Below are positions 50,083 to 57,940 of a stretch of DNA of 64,000 nucleotides, piece after piece; the first letter of the stretch is position 1, and each line of letters opens with the position of its first letter. Origin of the DNA: Leifsonia xyli (GTDB lineage: Bacteria; Actinomycetota; Actinomycetes; Actinomycetales; Microbacteriaceae); the NCBI GenBank assembly GCA_001647635.1, contig CP014761.1, positions 2,108,001-2,172,000 on the forward strand. The letters are read 5' to 3'. The notes beneath the pieces are model-generated. The model worked only from the letters and a program-made list of their open reading frames with translations. It made no database searches and was not told where the DNA came from. The position numbers and the translations under genes are program-made.

Positions 50083-50110
50083 GGGGCGGCCTCCGCGAGG
50101 AGGCCGCCCC
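50083..50110. terminator. Hairpin terminator between convergent genes
   Basis: GGGGCGGCCTCC (50083-50094) and GGAGGCCGCCCC (50099-50110) are exact complements with a GCGA loop, 15 bases from the stop of the binding-protein gene. It can end transcription from either side. Confidence 0.8.
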
Positions 50111-50124
50111 TGGGGAGAGTGGCG

Positions 50125-51495
50125 TTACTTGCTGCTCTTGGTGGACTGGTCGTAGGCCTTCAGGGCCGCCGTCTGCGCGTCCTTGAGGGCCTGGCTGGCC
50201 GACGCCTGACCCAGGAGGTACTTCTGGATCGCGTTCTGCAGCTCGGTCTGGATCTGCTGGCCGGCGGGCGACGCACCGAACGACTTGCCGCTGCCGACGA
50301 CGTCGTAGTAGGTCGAGATGGCCTTGTCGAAGCCCGCGTTGCCGGACGGCTTCACGTACTTGTCACGGAGCGTCTTGTCGGCCTCCGGCGAACCGGTGAA
50401 GAGGCCGGTGTTGATCGCACCCGGGGTCTTCTCGATCGTCTTGGCACGGGCCGCGCCCGCAGCCTCCCAGGCCTGCAGGCTCGTCAGGTCGAGCGCCCAG
50501 GCGCACGCGGCGTCCTTGTTCTTGGCGCCGGTCGGGATGACGAACGACGTGCCGGAGGCGACGGTGAAGGGCTGGCCGCTGCTGTCCTTGAACGGCACTG
50601 CGCCGATGTCCACCTTGTCGACGAACGGGGTCAGCACGTTGACGTACCACTGGGCGTTGACCTCAGCGCCGACCTGGTCCTTCACGTACTGGTTGTTCTC
50701 GCCGAAGAAGTCGAAGGAGTCGGTGAAGCTCTTCATCTTCGCGTACCCGCCCTGCGCGTCCGCGATCTGCTTCAGGACCTCGAGGCCCTTCTCGTTCTTC
50801 GGGTCGTCGAGCGTCGGCTTGCCGTCGCTGCCGATGACCTGGCCGCCGTTGGCGAGGAGCCACAGACCGGCCTGGCCGGAGGCCTGCGGGTCGAAGCCGA
50901 GGACGCTCGGGTTGCCGCCCGAGGCCTTGTACATCTTCTTGACGGCTGCGACGAGCTGCTCCGGCTTGGAGGTGTCGATGTCGGCGTCGGTGACCCCGGC
51001 CGCCTTCATGACGCGCTCGTTGGTGATGATCGCCGGCGGCTGGTAGAACTGCGGCACCGCGTAGATCTTGCTCTTGTAGGTGATGTCGTCGACGACCGAG
51101 CCGTAGTACTGCTTCTGCGGGTCGACGTTGTGCACGGAGTAGCACTGGTCGAGCGGCTGGATGAGGCCCTGCGCCGCGTAGGTCGCGACGAACTGGCGGT
51201 CCATCTGCACGACGTCCGGCACGTTGCCGCTGGCGACGCGGGTGGTGAACTTCTGCGCGTCGAACGGCGTCTGGTCGATCTTGATGGTGACGCCCTTGAG
51301 CTGTTCCTTGGCGTAGTCGATGCGGGAGGTGCCGACCTCGTCGGCGTTGTCGAAGCCCCAGGCGTTCAGGCTGCCCTTGACGTCCTTCGAGAAGTTCCCG
51401 CCGGAGGAGCTGCCGCCGCTGGAGCTGCACCCGGCGAGGAGCGCCACCGACGCGGTGATTGCCATCGCGGCGAGGGCGGTGTGCCTCTTGTTCAT
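50125..51495 (-). CDS. Extracellular solute-binding lipoprotein of the glycan regulon
   Basis: 456-residue substrate receptor of a carbohydrate ABC importer. Lipoprotein signal TALAAMAITASVALLAGCSS with lipidated Cys near residue 23, then a Gly/Ser linker and a type 1 binding-protein domain (VASGNVPDVVQMDRQFVATY; SKIYAVPQFYQPPAIITNER; TVASGTSFVIPTGAKNKDAA). ATG 51495 has AAGGGA 7 bases upstream. Two of the 18-bp operators lie 88 and 222 bases before its start, the same type as in front of the permease operon, which ties this single gene to those permeases. Confidence 0.92.
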   Translation of the reverse strand: MNKRHTALAAMAITASVALLAGCSSSGGSSSGGNFSKDVKGSLNAWGFDNADEVGTSRIDYAKEQLKGVTIKIDQTPFDAQKFTTRVASGNVPDVVQMDRQFVATYAAQGLIQPLDQCYSVHNVDPQKQYYGSVVDDITYKSKIYAVPQFYQPPAIITNERVMKAAGVTDADIDTSKPEQLVAAVKKMYKASGGNPSVLGFDPQASGQAGLWLLANGGQVIGSDGKPTLDDPKNEKGLEVLKQIADAQGGYAKMKSFTDSFDFFGENNQYVKDQVGAEVNAQWYVNVLTPFVDKVDIGAVPFKDSSGQPFTVASGTSFVIPTGAKNKDAACAWALDLTSLQAWEAAGAARAKTIEKTPGAINTGLFTGSPEADKTLRDKYVKPSGNAGFDKAISTYYDVVGSGKSFGASPAGQQIQTELQNAIQKYLLGQASASQALKDAQTAALKAYDQSTKSSK

Positions 51496-51582
51496 CTGAT
51501 TTCCCTTCAGTGGTGTCGCAGCGGGCGTCCTCGCCCGAGCGAAGAGGTACGGGATTCCCACTGCCGGGGTCTGAGGCGACAG

Positions 51583-51600
51583 TATGGAAACCTTCCCACA
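51583..51600. promoter_or_regulatory. 18-bp LacI operator, proximal site of the binding-protein gene
   Basis: TATGGAAACCTTCCCACA fits the family consensus except at the central CCT. On the minus strand it follows a weak promoter (TTGTGA, 17 bases, TTAGCG), consistent with repression at the start point. Confidence 0.7.
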
Positions 51601-51716
51601 TCGCACGCTAATGCAGCGGTACGGGTCTTCACAAGGGGAGCGGGCACACGGGGCCCGTTTTCGTTACTTGATCGTTTCTTACGCTCAGGCGAAACGGTTG
51701 TGAAGCCCCCGAGACA

Positions 51717-51734
51717 TATGGCAACGATGCCACA
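51717..51734. promoter_or_regulatory. 18-bp LacI operator, distal site of the binding-protein gene
   Basis: TATGGCAACGATGCCACA, 16 of 18 bases identical to the site at 46549. It is 134 bp (centre to centre) from the proximal site, about 13 helical turns, a spacing that would allow DNA looping. Confidence 0.8.
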
Positions 51735-51862
51735 TCGTGAACGAATGGAGGCGCCGCCGCCAACCTGGGAAACCCCTCAAAAGGGGCACACGCACCGAAC
51801 CGATCCACCCCGCGCTCCGGATGAGTGTCCGGTGGCAGGCGTTTCCCTCCCCTCCCACTGAC

Positions 51863-51911
51863 GGATGCGGCGCGCCGGATGCGACCAGGGGCGCCGCGGC
51901 GCGCCGCATCC
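51863..51911. repeat. Perfect 14-bp inverted repeat upstream of the ABC exporter
   Basis: GGATGCGGCGCGCC (51863-51876) and GGCGCGCCGCATCC (51898-51911) are exact complements separated by 21 bases. A TAGGGT -10-like hexamer follows at 51928-51933, before the ATPase gene. Could be an operator, an end of the neighbouring transcription unit or repeat DNA. The rest of the 489-base gap (51496-51984) holds the two operators above and no gene. Confidence 0.65.
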
Positions 51912-51984
51912 CGAATCCCGGCGCGGCTAGGGTGGACGCACCGGCGCGTTCGAGGTGCGAACGCCCGGACGTGAGGGGGTGCGC

Positions 51985-52752
51985 GTGGCCGAGGACGAAG
52001 CTGTCGCGATCAGGATCCGCGGGCTGCACAAGCGGTTCGGCGAGAAGGTCGCGGTGGACGGGATCGACCTGGATGTGCCGTCCGGCAGCTTCTACGGTCT
52101 GGTCGGACCGAATGGCGCCGGAAAGACCACGACGCTCAGCATGGCCACCGGGCTGCTCCGCCCGGACGCCGGGCAGGTGCTCATCCACGGCGTCGACATG
52201 TGGCAGCGGCCGCTGGTCGCCAAGGCGATGGTCGGCGTGCTCTCGGACGGCGTGCGGCTCTTCGACCGGCTGACCGGCCAGCAGCTGGTCGAGTACGCGG
52301 GACTGCTGAGCGGGATGGACCGGCCGACCGCCCAGCAGCGCACCGCCGACCTGCTCCAGTTGCTCGATCTGCAGTCCGCGGGCGGCACGCTCGTCGTCGA
52401 CTACTCGGCCGGTATGACGAAGAAGATCGCCCTGGCCGCCGCTATGGTCCACGCACCGCGGGTGCTGGTGCTGGACGAGCCGTTCGAGTCTGTCGACCCC
52501 GTGTCGGCGGCGAACATCCGCGACATCCTGCGCACCTACGTGCAGGGCGGCGGCACGGTCGTCGTGTCCTCGCACGTGATGGACCTGGTCGAGCGGATGT
52601 GCGACCACGTCGCCGTCATCAGCGCCGGCCGCGTGCTGGCCGCCGGCTCGGTGAATGACGTCCGCGCCGGGTCCACGCTCGAGGACCGCTTCGTCGAGCT
52701 CGTCGGCGGGCGCCGGGTCGGGGAGGGGCCGGAGTGGTTGCGACACTCGTAA
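51985..52752 (+). CDS. ABC transporter ATP-binding protein (exporter type)
   Basis: 255-residue ATPase. Walker A VGPNGAGKTTTLSMATG (about residue 40), degenerate signature DYSAGMTKKIALAAAM (normally LSGGQ), Walker B VLVLDEPFESVDPVSAANI and switch His in VVVSSHVMDLVERM. It belongs to the drug/antibiotic or multi-subunit exporter group rather than to sugar importers. The start is GTG 51985 after GAGGGGG; the frame upstream to 51955 lacks a ribosome site. It overlaps the following permease gene by 19 bases. Confidence 0.9.
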   Translation: MAEDEAVAIRIRGLHKRFGEKVAVDGIDLDVPSGSFYGLVGPNGAGKTTTLSMATGLLRPDAGQVLIHGVDMWQRPLVAKAMVGVLSDGVRLFDRLTGQQLVEYAGLLSGMDRPTAQQRTADLLQLLDLQSAGGTLVVDYSAGMTKKIALAAAMVHAPRVLVLDEPFESVDPVSAANIRDILRTYVQGGGTVVVSSHVMDLVERMCDHVAVISAGRVLAAGSVNDVRAGSTLEDRFVELVGGRRVGEGPEWLRHS

Positions 52753-54304
52753 GGCTGCGGCTGCTCGTGCTGCGGAACTCGTTCCGTCGCAGCACCAGCC
52801 AGCTGGTGGCCGTCATCATCGGCGCCGTGTACGGCGCAGGGGGCCTGCTCGTCGTTCTGGCCGCGCTCGTCGGTCTGTCGTTCGCTCCTCCCGAGGTCGC
52901 GACCACCGCCGTCGTGCTGGCCGGATCGGCGGCCGTGCTCGGGTGGGCCGTCTTCCCGCTGCTGCTGTCGGGCGTCGAGCAGACGCTCGATCCCGGCCAC
53001 CTGGCCGTGTATCCGATCGGCCTCCGACCCCTGATGCTCGGGATGCTGCTGAGCGGAGCCGTCGGCGTCGCGGGCGCGGCGACCACCATCGCATCCCTCG
53101 GGACCGCGCTGCCGTGGCTGCGGTCGCCCGGCGTTGCGCTGATCGCGCTGGTCACCGGGGCTCTTGGGGCCGCGACGTGCATCGTCGTGTCGCGGGCGGT
53201 CACCTCGGTCGCGAGCGGCCTGGCCTCGGGGCGGCGGTTCCGAGAGGCGAGCGGGCTGCTCATCCTGATCCCGCTCATCCTCGCCGGGCCGATCGTCATC
53301 GGCATCACCAGCGGCCTGCGCAGCTCGGCGGACGCGCTGCCGTCCATCGCCGCCGGCCTCGGCTGGTCGCCGCTCGGAGCGGCGTGGGCCGTGCCGGGCG
53401 CCGTCGCCGCGGGCGACCCGCTCGGCGCGCTGCTGCGGCTGCTGGTCGCCGTCGCGACCTTCGTCGTGCTGTGGTTCGTGTGGCGCTGGGGACTCGCGCG
53501 CTCGCTCGTGACCCCGGTCCGCGCGTCGTCGCGGGTGCGGGCCCCGGGGACGTCGGGGCTGTTCGGGGTGCTTCCCGGGACCGCCGCCGGCGCGATCGCC
53601 GCGCGGTGCCTGACCTACTGGTTCCGCGACCCGCGCTACCTGCGGCAGCTGCTCGTCATCCCGCTGCTGCCGGCCGTCATGTGGTTCTACTCGAGCATCA
53701 ACCACTCCACCGGCTACATCTTCGCCGTCGGCCCGGTCGTCGCGTTCGCGCTGGGGATCGGGATGATCGCCGACGTCTCGTACGACTCCACGGCCTTCGC
53801 GCTGCACGTCTCCAAGGCGGTGCCCGGACGCGCCGACCGCTGGGCCGCGCCTCCGCGCTGCTCTCGTTCGCCGTGCCGGCCGTCGCGATCATCACGCTGG
53901 GCTCGGTCGCGGCCGAGGGCGACTGGCTGCCCGCACCCGGCCTGCTCGGACTCACGCTCGGGATGCTGCTGAGCGGCGTCGCCGTGTGCTCGGTGACGTC
54001 GGCGCGGTTCGTGTTCCCGGTGCCCGAGCCCGGCGACAACCCGTTCCGGTCGCGCCCCGGCGCGAACATCTCGCTGCTCGGGCCGACGTTCGCCGCGTGG
54101 GGGGTGATCGCGGTGCTGTGCCTGCCGGAGGTCGTGCTGCTCGTCGTCTCCCTCGTGACGCGCGAGGCGGTGTGGGGCTGGCTCGGGCTCGCGGCGGGCG
54201 TGGTCCTCGGTGCGGTGCTGCTCGTCGTCGGCGTCCGCATCGGCGGCCGCGTCTTGGACGTTCGCGCCCCGGAGCTGCTGCAGCAGCTCCGCAAGGACGG
54301 CTGA
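52734..54304 (+). pseudogene. ABC exporter permease with one frameshift
   Basis: Large membrane subunit paired with the ATPase above. GTG 52734 has GGAGGGG upstream. The first 370 or so residues hold repeated helices (FRRSTSQLVAVIIGAVYGAG; LMLGMLLSGAVGVAGAATTI; RQLLVIPLLPAVMWFYSSIN) and end at PGRADRW; the next frame continues GRASALLSFAVPAVAIITLG to 54304 with four more helices. Adding one G to the G3 run at 53842-53844 gives an unbroken 523-residue protein. As the loss is in a G run, a sequencing error is likely; otherwise the exporter is inactive. Confidence 0.82.
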
Positions 54305-54325
54305 CGGCTCCACCGCCCTGCAGTT

Positions 54326-54371
54326 GACGCAACACGCCGCAATGCGTGCGTTTGGGACGGCGTGTTGCGTC
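54326..54371. repeat. Palindrome A1
   Basis: GACGCAACACGCCG and CGGCGTGTTGCGTC, exact 14-bp arms, 18-base loop; 22 bases after the ABC permease stop. Confidence 0.9.
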
Positions 54372-54430
54372 CACCAGGAAGCGGTCGAGGCGGCGTGGAC
54401 GGCTGCCGCCCGGTTCACCCATCCAGTGGG

Positions 54431-54472
54431 CCCAACACGCCGCTATGCGGATGGGCGTAACGGCGTGTTGGG
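54431..54472. repeat. Palindrome B1
   Basis: CCCAACACGCCG and CGGCGTGTTGGG, exact 12-bp arms, 18-base loop. Confidence 0.9.
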
Positions 54473-54590
54473 ACCGGTGGATGCAGCAATGCCGACGGCG
54501 TTGCAAGCGTCGCCGGGTGACGGGCGATCCGCCACCTGGTGGGCGTGAATTGCCGTCAGGCGGATGGGCGTGGTGCGCCCGCGCCTCTCG

Positions 54591-54640
54591 TTGACGCAAC
54601 ACGCCGCGATGCATGCGTTGGCGACGGCGTGTTGCGTCAA
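54591..54640. repeat. Palindrome A2
   Basis: TTGACGCAACACGCCG and CGGCGTGTTGCGTCAA, exact 16-bp arms, 18-base loop; the longest stem of the set. Confidence 0.92.
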
Positions 54641-54695
54641 CCGAAGGGGCCGGGACGGCGTGGCCGGCGGCCGACCGGTCCACCCGACTAGTGGG

Positions 54696-54737
54696 CCCAA
54701 CACGCCGTCAGGCGGGTGGGCGTGACGGCGTGTTGGG
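54696..54737. repeat. Palindrome B2
   Basis: CCCAACACGCCGTCA and TGACGGCGTGTTGGG, exact 15-bp arms (12-base loop; 18 bases measured from the shared core). Confidence 0.9.
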
Positions 54738-54781
54738 ACGAGTAGGTGCGGCGGCGGTTGAGCGCGTGCGAGGGTGGACGG

Positions 54782-55288
54782 GTGGAGGAGACGGAAGCGG
54801 CGGGCGCGGACTGGCGGCCGGTGGTCGCGGCGTTGGCCAACGGCGACGCGCGCGCGGTGTGGGCTGCGGTCGTGGCGACGGGCGAGACGGACGCGGGCCT
54901 GGGCGCCGCGCGGACGCGGCGAGCGCTGGATCTGCTTGAACGGGTCGGGCTGGTACGACGGGTCGGCGACTCCGTGGTGGCGGATGACGGCGTGTTCCGG
55001 AACCTCCTCGCCGCGTCGGCCGCGGTCCGGCCCCGGCCGACCGGGGTGGGGCAGTTCCTGCGGGCGGACGGGCGGATCGACCGGTATCCGTCGTCGGCGG
55101 ACGACCGGATGGCGCTCCTGCGCATGGTCGCGGAGTCCGTGCTCTCGGACGGCGAGGTCGTCGGTGAGCGGGCGCTGACCGAGCGGCTGGCGGAGCGCAG
55201 CGACGACCCGGTCGCCCTGCGGCGCTACCTCGTGGACGCGGGGCTCGTAGTCCGCACCCGCTCGGGCTCGGAGTACGCGCGCGGGTGA
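54782..55288 (+). CDS. DUF2087-domain protein inside the palindrome cluster
   Basis: 168-residue cytoplasmic protein. The N-terminal half (WRPVVAALANGDARAVWAAV; RRALDLLERVGLVRRVGDSV) looks like a small winged helix; the C-terminal half (GQFLRADGRIDRYPSSADDR; EVVGERALTERLAERSDDPV; ALRRYLVDAGLVVRTRSGSEY) is a DUF2087 domain, found in many putative transcription factors. GTG 54782 (VEETEAAG) was chosen; an upstream start at 54746 is possible. It is enclosed by palindromes, with a copy starting 9 bases after its stop. DNA binding to these palindromes is an attractive but untested idea. Confidence 0.8.
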   Translation: MEETEAAGADWRPVVAALANGDARAVWAAVVATGETDAGLGAARTRRALDLLERVGLVRRVGDSVVADDGVFRNLLAASAAVRPRPTGVGQFLRADGRIDRYPSSADDRMALLRMVAESVLSDGEVVGERALTERLAERSDDPVALRRYLVDAGLVVRTRSGSEYARG

Positions 55289-55297
55289 GCGACGGGG

Positions 55298-55338
55298 CGC
55301 AACACGCCGCCACGCCGTGGCGATAACGGCGTGTTGCG
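55298..55338. repeat. Palindrome A3 after the DUF2087 gene
   Basis: CGCAACACGCCG and CGGCGTGTTGCG, exact 12-bp arms with a 17-base loop, between the stop of the DUF2087 gene and the end of the convergent CGNR gene. Confidence 0.9.
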
Positions 55339-55354
55339 ACCCCTGGCCGCGCGG

Positions 55355-55951
55355 CTAGGCGTGCGCGCGCCTCTGCATCTTGACGGCGTTGCCGCAGCCG
55401 GCCATGGTGCACCAGCGGCTGGAGCGGTTCTTGGAGTAGTCGTAGTACGCCCAGCGGCAGGTCGCGCGGTCGCAGACCTTCAGGCGCGACCAACTGCCGT
55501 CCTCGCGGGACGCGCGCACCGCGTCGAGGACGCCCGCCAGCGCGTTCAGGACCCGATCGCCACCGGCGGGAGCGAGGGACAACGCCCCTGAGGTGCCGAA
55601 GGTCACCCGCACCGGCAGCTGCGCGAGCGCCTGGTCGAGCCGGCCGGCCGCTGCGGCGTCGACGTCGTGGCCGGCGTGGCCCGCCAGGACGCTGCGGAGA
55701 CCTTCGCGGACCGTCTTCGCAAGCTCGAGGTCGTCCTCGGAGGCGGCTGCGTCGCCGCTGAGCAGCTCGCGTGCACGCAACCATGCCGTGAGGTCGGCCG
55801 GGCGCTCCCAGCCCTCCTCGTCCTCCTGGTACTCGACGGTGTTCACGAAGTCGCGGACGAGACGCAACGGGACGGGGATGACCTCGTCCTCGCGCTGGAA
55901 CGCCGCAAACAGGTTTAGCCGGGGTGGAGGTCGACGTGGATCAGACAGCAC
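55355..55951 (-). CDS. CGNR zinc-finger regulator (ABATE domain)
   Basis: 198-residue DNA-binding protein. An N-terminal ABATE-type domain (PLRLVRDFVNTVEYQEDEEG; LARGLxSVL-like region) is followed by the CGNR zinc finger CDRATCRWAYYDYSKNRSSR and WCTMAGCGNAVKMQRR, whose four Cys bind zinc. These proteins are stress-related regulators in actinobacteria. GTG 55951 is taken as start with no clear ribosome site; a start nearer LNLFAAFQRED cannot be excluded. The 135 bases up to the next gene hold no gene. Confidence 0.85.
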   Translation of the reverse strand: MLSDPRRPPPRLNLFAAFQREDEVIPVPLRLVRDFVNTVEYQEDEEGWERPADLTAWLRARELLSGDAAASEDDLELAKTVREGLRSVLAGHAGHDVDAAAAGRLDQALAQLPVRVTFGTSGALSLAPAGGDRVLNALAGVLDAVRASREDGSWSRLKVCDRATCRWAYYDYSKNRSSRWCTMAGCGNAVKMQRRAHA

Positions 55952-56086
55952 CGTGGATATGGATCCGCTATCGGGCGATGCGGGCACGTCGATTCGCACG
56001 GCGCGCGGGCGGCGACCGGTGGATGGACAGCATCTCACCCTGGGCCTTCTGGGGCCTGCACCGCTGAGCGGGCCCCGCGATGCGCT

Positions 56087-57940
56087 TCAGCGGGCGAGCG
56101 TCTGCTCGCACGCGAGCAACGTCACGCCGACGCTCCAGGCGTGCGAGAGGGTGAGCAGCATCCCCTTCGGCTGGAAGCACGCGGTCTGGTAGTAGCGCTC
56201 GCTGACCATGCCGCGGTAGGCGTTGAAGTCGCCGTCCTCGCGCGCGATGAACTGGCGGAAGCACGCCAGCGTCTCGTCGGCGCGCTCGGCGTAGTGCGGG
56301 TCGCCGAGGGCGGCGGAGAGCTCGCGCAGTTCGGCGGTGCACACCAGGCCGTACGCGTGGAGGTGCTGGTTCGACGGCGACGCGTTGTCCGCGCCGCGGG
56401 TGCGGAAGCCGTAGGCGCCGAGGAGCGTGTGCTGGGGGAAGGCGACGTCGTAGGTGTAGCGGAAGGTCAGCATCCAGTCGGCCGCGCGGCGGGCGACGTC
56501 GAGCCAGTGCGCGTCGCCGGTGGCGCGGTGCAGCGCCACGTAGGCCATGACCGCCGCGTAACCGTCTTCGGAGGTCGGGGCCAGGTCGACGTCCTCCGGG
56601 GCGCCGTGGATGAACTCGCGGTCGACGAACTGCTCGTAGTACCGGCCTGCGGCGACGGCGGCGGGGAGGTAGCGCTCGTCGCGGTCGGCGGCCTCCACAA
56701 GCGCCGCGATCCAGGTGAGCCCGGACGCTCCGGACCAGGACAGCACCTCTCCGGTCTCGGCGTGGTGGACGGAGCCGAGATTTCCGTCGGCGCGCTGGCG
56801 GCCGACCACCACATCCAGGTTGGAGTGGATGGCAAGCTCCCACTGCGGGTGCGCGTCGAGCGCCTGCGCGCGCAGCAGGAACAGGGTGGCCTCGGCGAGC
56901 GTGCGCGAGTGGAGGCCGCGCTTCAGCTCGGTCCAGCTCTGGGTCCAGCCGTAGTCCCGGTACCAGACGCCCCAGAAGCTGCCGGAGGGCGAAAGGGAGG
57001 CGGTGATGAAGTCGATGACGCGGCGCGCCGCGTCCACGTCGTCCGGGCGGCCGGTGCGGAGCCCGTGCGCCAGCAGCGCGTACGCCCACGGGATGCCGCT
57101 GACCCAGCCGACGTGCATCGCCTGTCGGTCGACTGTGAGCCCGTCGCGGCCGCTGACCTCGCGGTCGAAGCCGACGGTCTCGAGCAGGACGCCGGGGTCC
57201 GGGTCGTAGTGCCAGGTGCGGAGGCCCTCGGCGGTCAGGTCGGCGGCGGTGGCGACATCCATCCACGGCGACTGCGGAGCGTTCTGCGCGGTCTCGGCGT
57301 GCAGGGCCCGCAGCACCGGGGCGTAGGCGTGGCGGGAGGCGTCCAGCGCGAAGACGCGCACGGACAGCTCCACGGTCTCGCCCGGCTCGAAGCGGTGGGT
57401 GGCCTGCTCAGCGGGACGCGGGTGCGCGTCGCCGTAGTAGGTCACCGGGAACTCGTGGAACGGGAAGCGCAGGCTCACCGTCGCGTCGCCCCACGTCGCG
57501 TCGTGCGCCAGGCCGAGGCCGGTGAGGCCGAGCGCCGACGTCTCGCCGGTCGCCAGCGCCACCCCGCCGCGGCCCGGACCGGCCCAGGCGAAGACGGCGG
57601 GCGTCGCCGCGCGGTCGGCGCGGAACTCCCACGTGTCGCTCACCAGCGCGTCGTGCTGCTCGCGCGTGTCCGCGCCGACCTCGAAGCGCGGGAAGGCGCG
57701 CGTGTTCGCGGCCGGCCGGTTCTCGCCGTAGAACGCGCCCGGGATCAGCCACCACGGGTCGTCGGCGCCGTGGACGGGCGCCTCCACGAGCACCGAGCCT
57801 TCGGCCGGCGCGGCGCCGGTGAAGGACGCGCGGATGGTGAGGTGCCAGCCGATCGGCGCGTCCGTCCACTCCTCTTCCAGGTGGAGGTCGTCGGCGGTTG
57901 GTCCGACGGCGCTGACGCGGACTTCGGGGCGCGGGCTCAC
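56087..57940 (-). CDS. Putative (alpha/alpha)6-barrel glycoside hydrolase
   Basis: 617-residue intracellular protein with no signal peptide. The N-terminal third is beta-rich (GWHLTIRASFTGAAPAEGSV; GRGGVALATGETSALGLTGL); the C-terminal two thirds repeat helix pairs (SWTELKRGLHSRTLAEATLF; GYAAVMAYVALHRATGDAHW; NQHLHAYGLVCTAELRELSA), the layout of six-hairpin glycosidases. Family not named with certainty. GTG 57940 overlaps the alpha-mannosidase stop as GTGA, so it is the last gene of the ROK-SIS-mannosidase operon and should act on the same glycan. Confidence 0.7.
   Translation of the reverse strand: MSPRPEVRVSAVGPTADDLHLEEEWTDAPIGWHLTIRASFTGAAPAEGSVLVEAPVHGADDPWWLIPGAFYGENRPAANTRAFPRFEVGADTREQHDALVSDTWEFRADRAATPAVFAWAGPGRGGVALATGETSALGLTGLGLAHDATWGDATVSLRFPFHEFPVTYYGDAHPRPAEQATHRFEPGETVELSVRVFALDASRHAYAPVLRALHAETAQNAPQSPWMDVATAADLTAEGLRTWHYDPDPGVLLETVGFDREVSGRDGLTVDRQAMHVGWVSGIPWAYALLAHGLRTGRPDDVDAARRVIDFITASLSPSGSFWGVWYRDYGWTQSWTELKRGLHSRTLAEATLFLLRAQALDAHPQWELAIHSNLDVVVGRQRADGNLGSVHHAETGEVLSWSGASGLTWIAALVEAADRDERYLPAAVAAGRYYEQFVDREFIHGAPEDVDLAPTSEDGYAAVMAYVALHRATGDAHWLDVARRAADWMLTFRYTYDVAFPQHTLLGAYGFRTRGADNASPSNQHLHAYGLVCTAELRELSAALGDPHYAERADETLACFRQFIAREDGDFNAYRGMVSERYYQTACFQPKGMLLTLSHAWSVGVTLLACEQTLAR

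Larger units (their letters stand above)
54305..54781. repeat. Array of palindromes between the ABC exporter and the DUF2087 gene
   Basis: 477 bases without a gene. Four clear palindromes share the core CAACACGCCG ... CGGCGTGTTG with an 18-base loop; they alternate between type A (GACGCAACACGCCG) and type B (GGCCCAACACGCCG) arms in the order A1-B1-A2-B2. A1-B1 and A2-B2 are diverged copies of one 147-bp unit starting 265 bases apart. Between them lie worn versions of both (an A-like piece near 54481-54510 and a B-like piece near 54549-54580), so three A-B units can be traced. A fifth, type A, copy follows the DUF2087 gene. Confidence 0.85.

Noticed and set aside
54326..54737. CRISPR-like array
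   Set aside because: The repeated units are palindromes with variable loops and irregular spacing, not constant direct repeats with unique spacers of equal length, and no cas genes are present.
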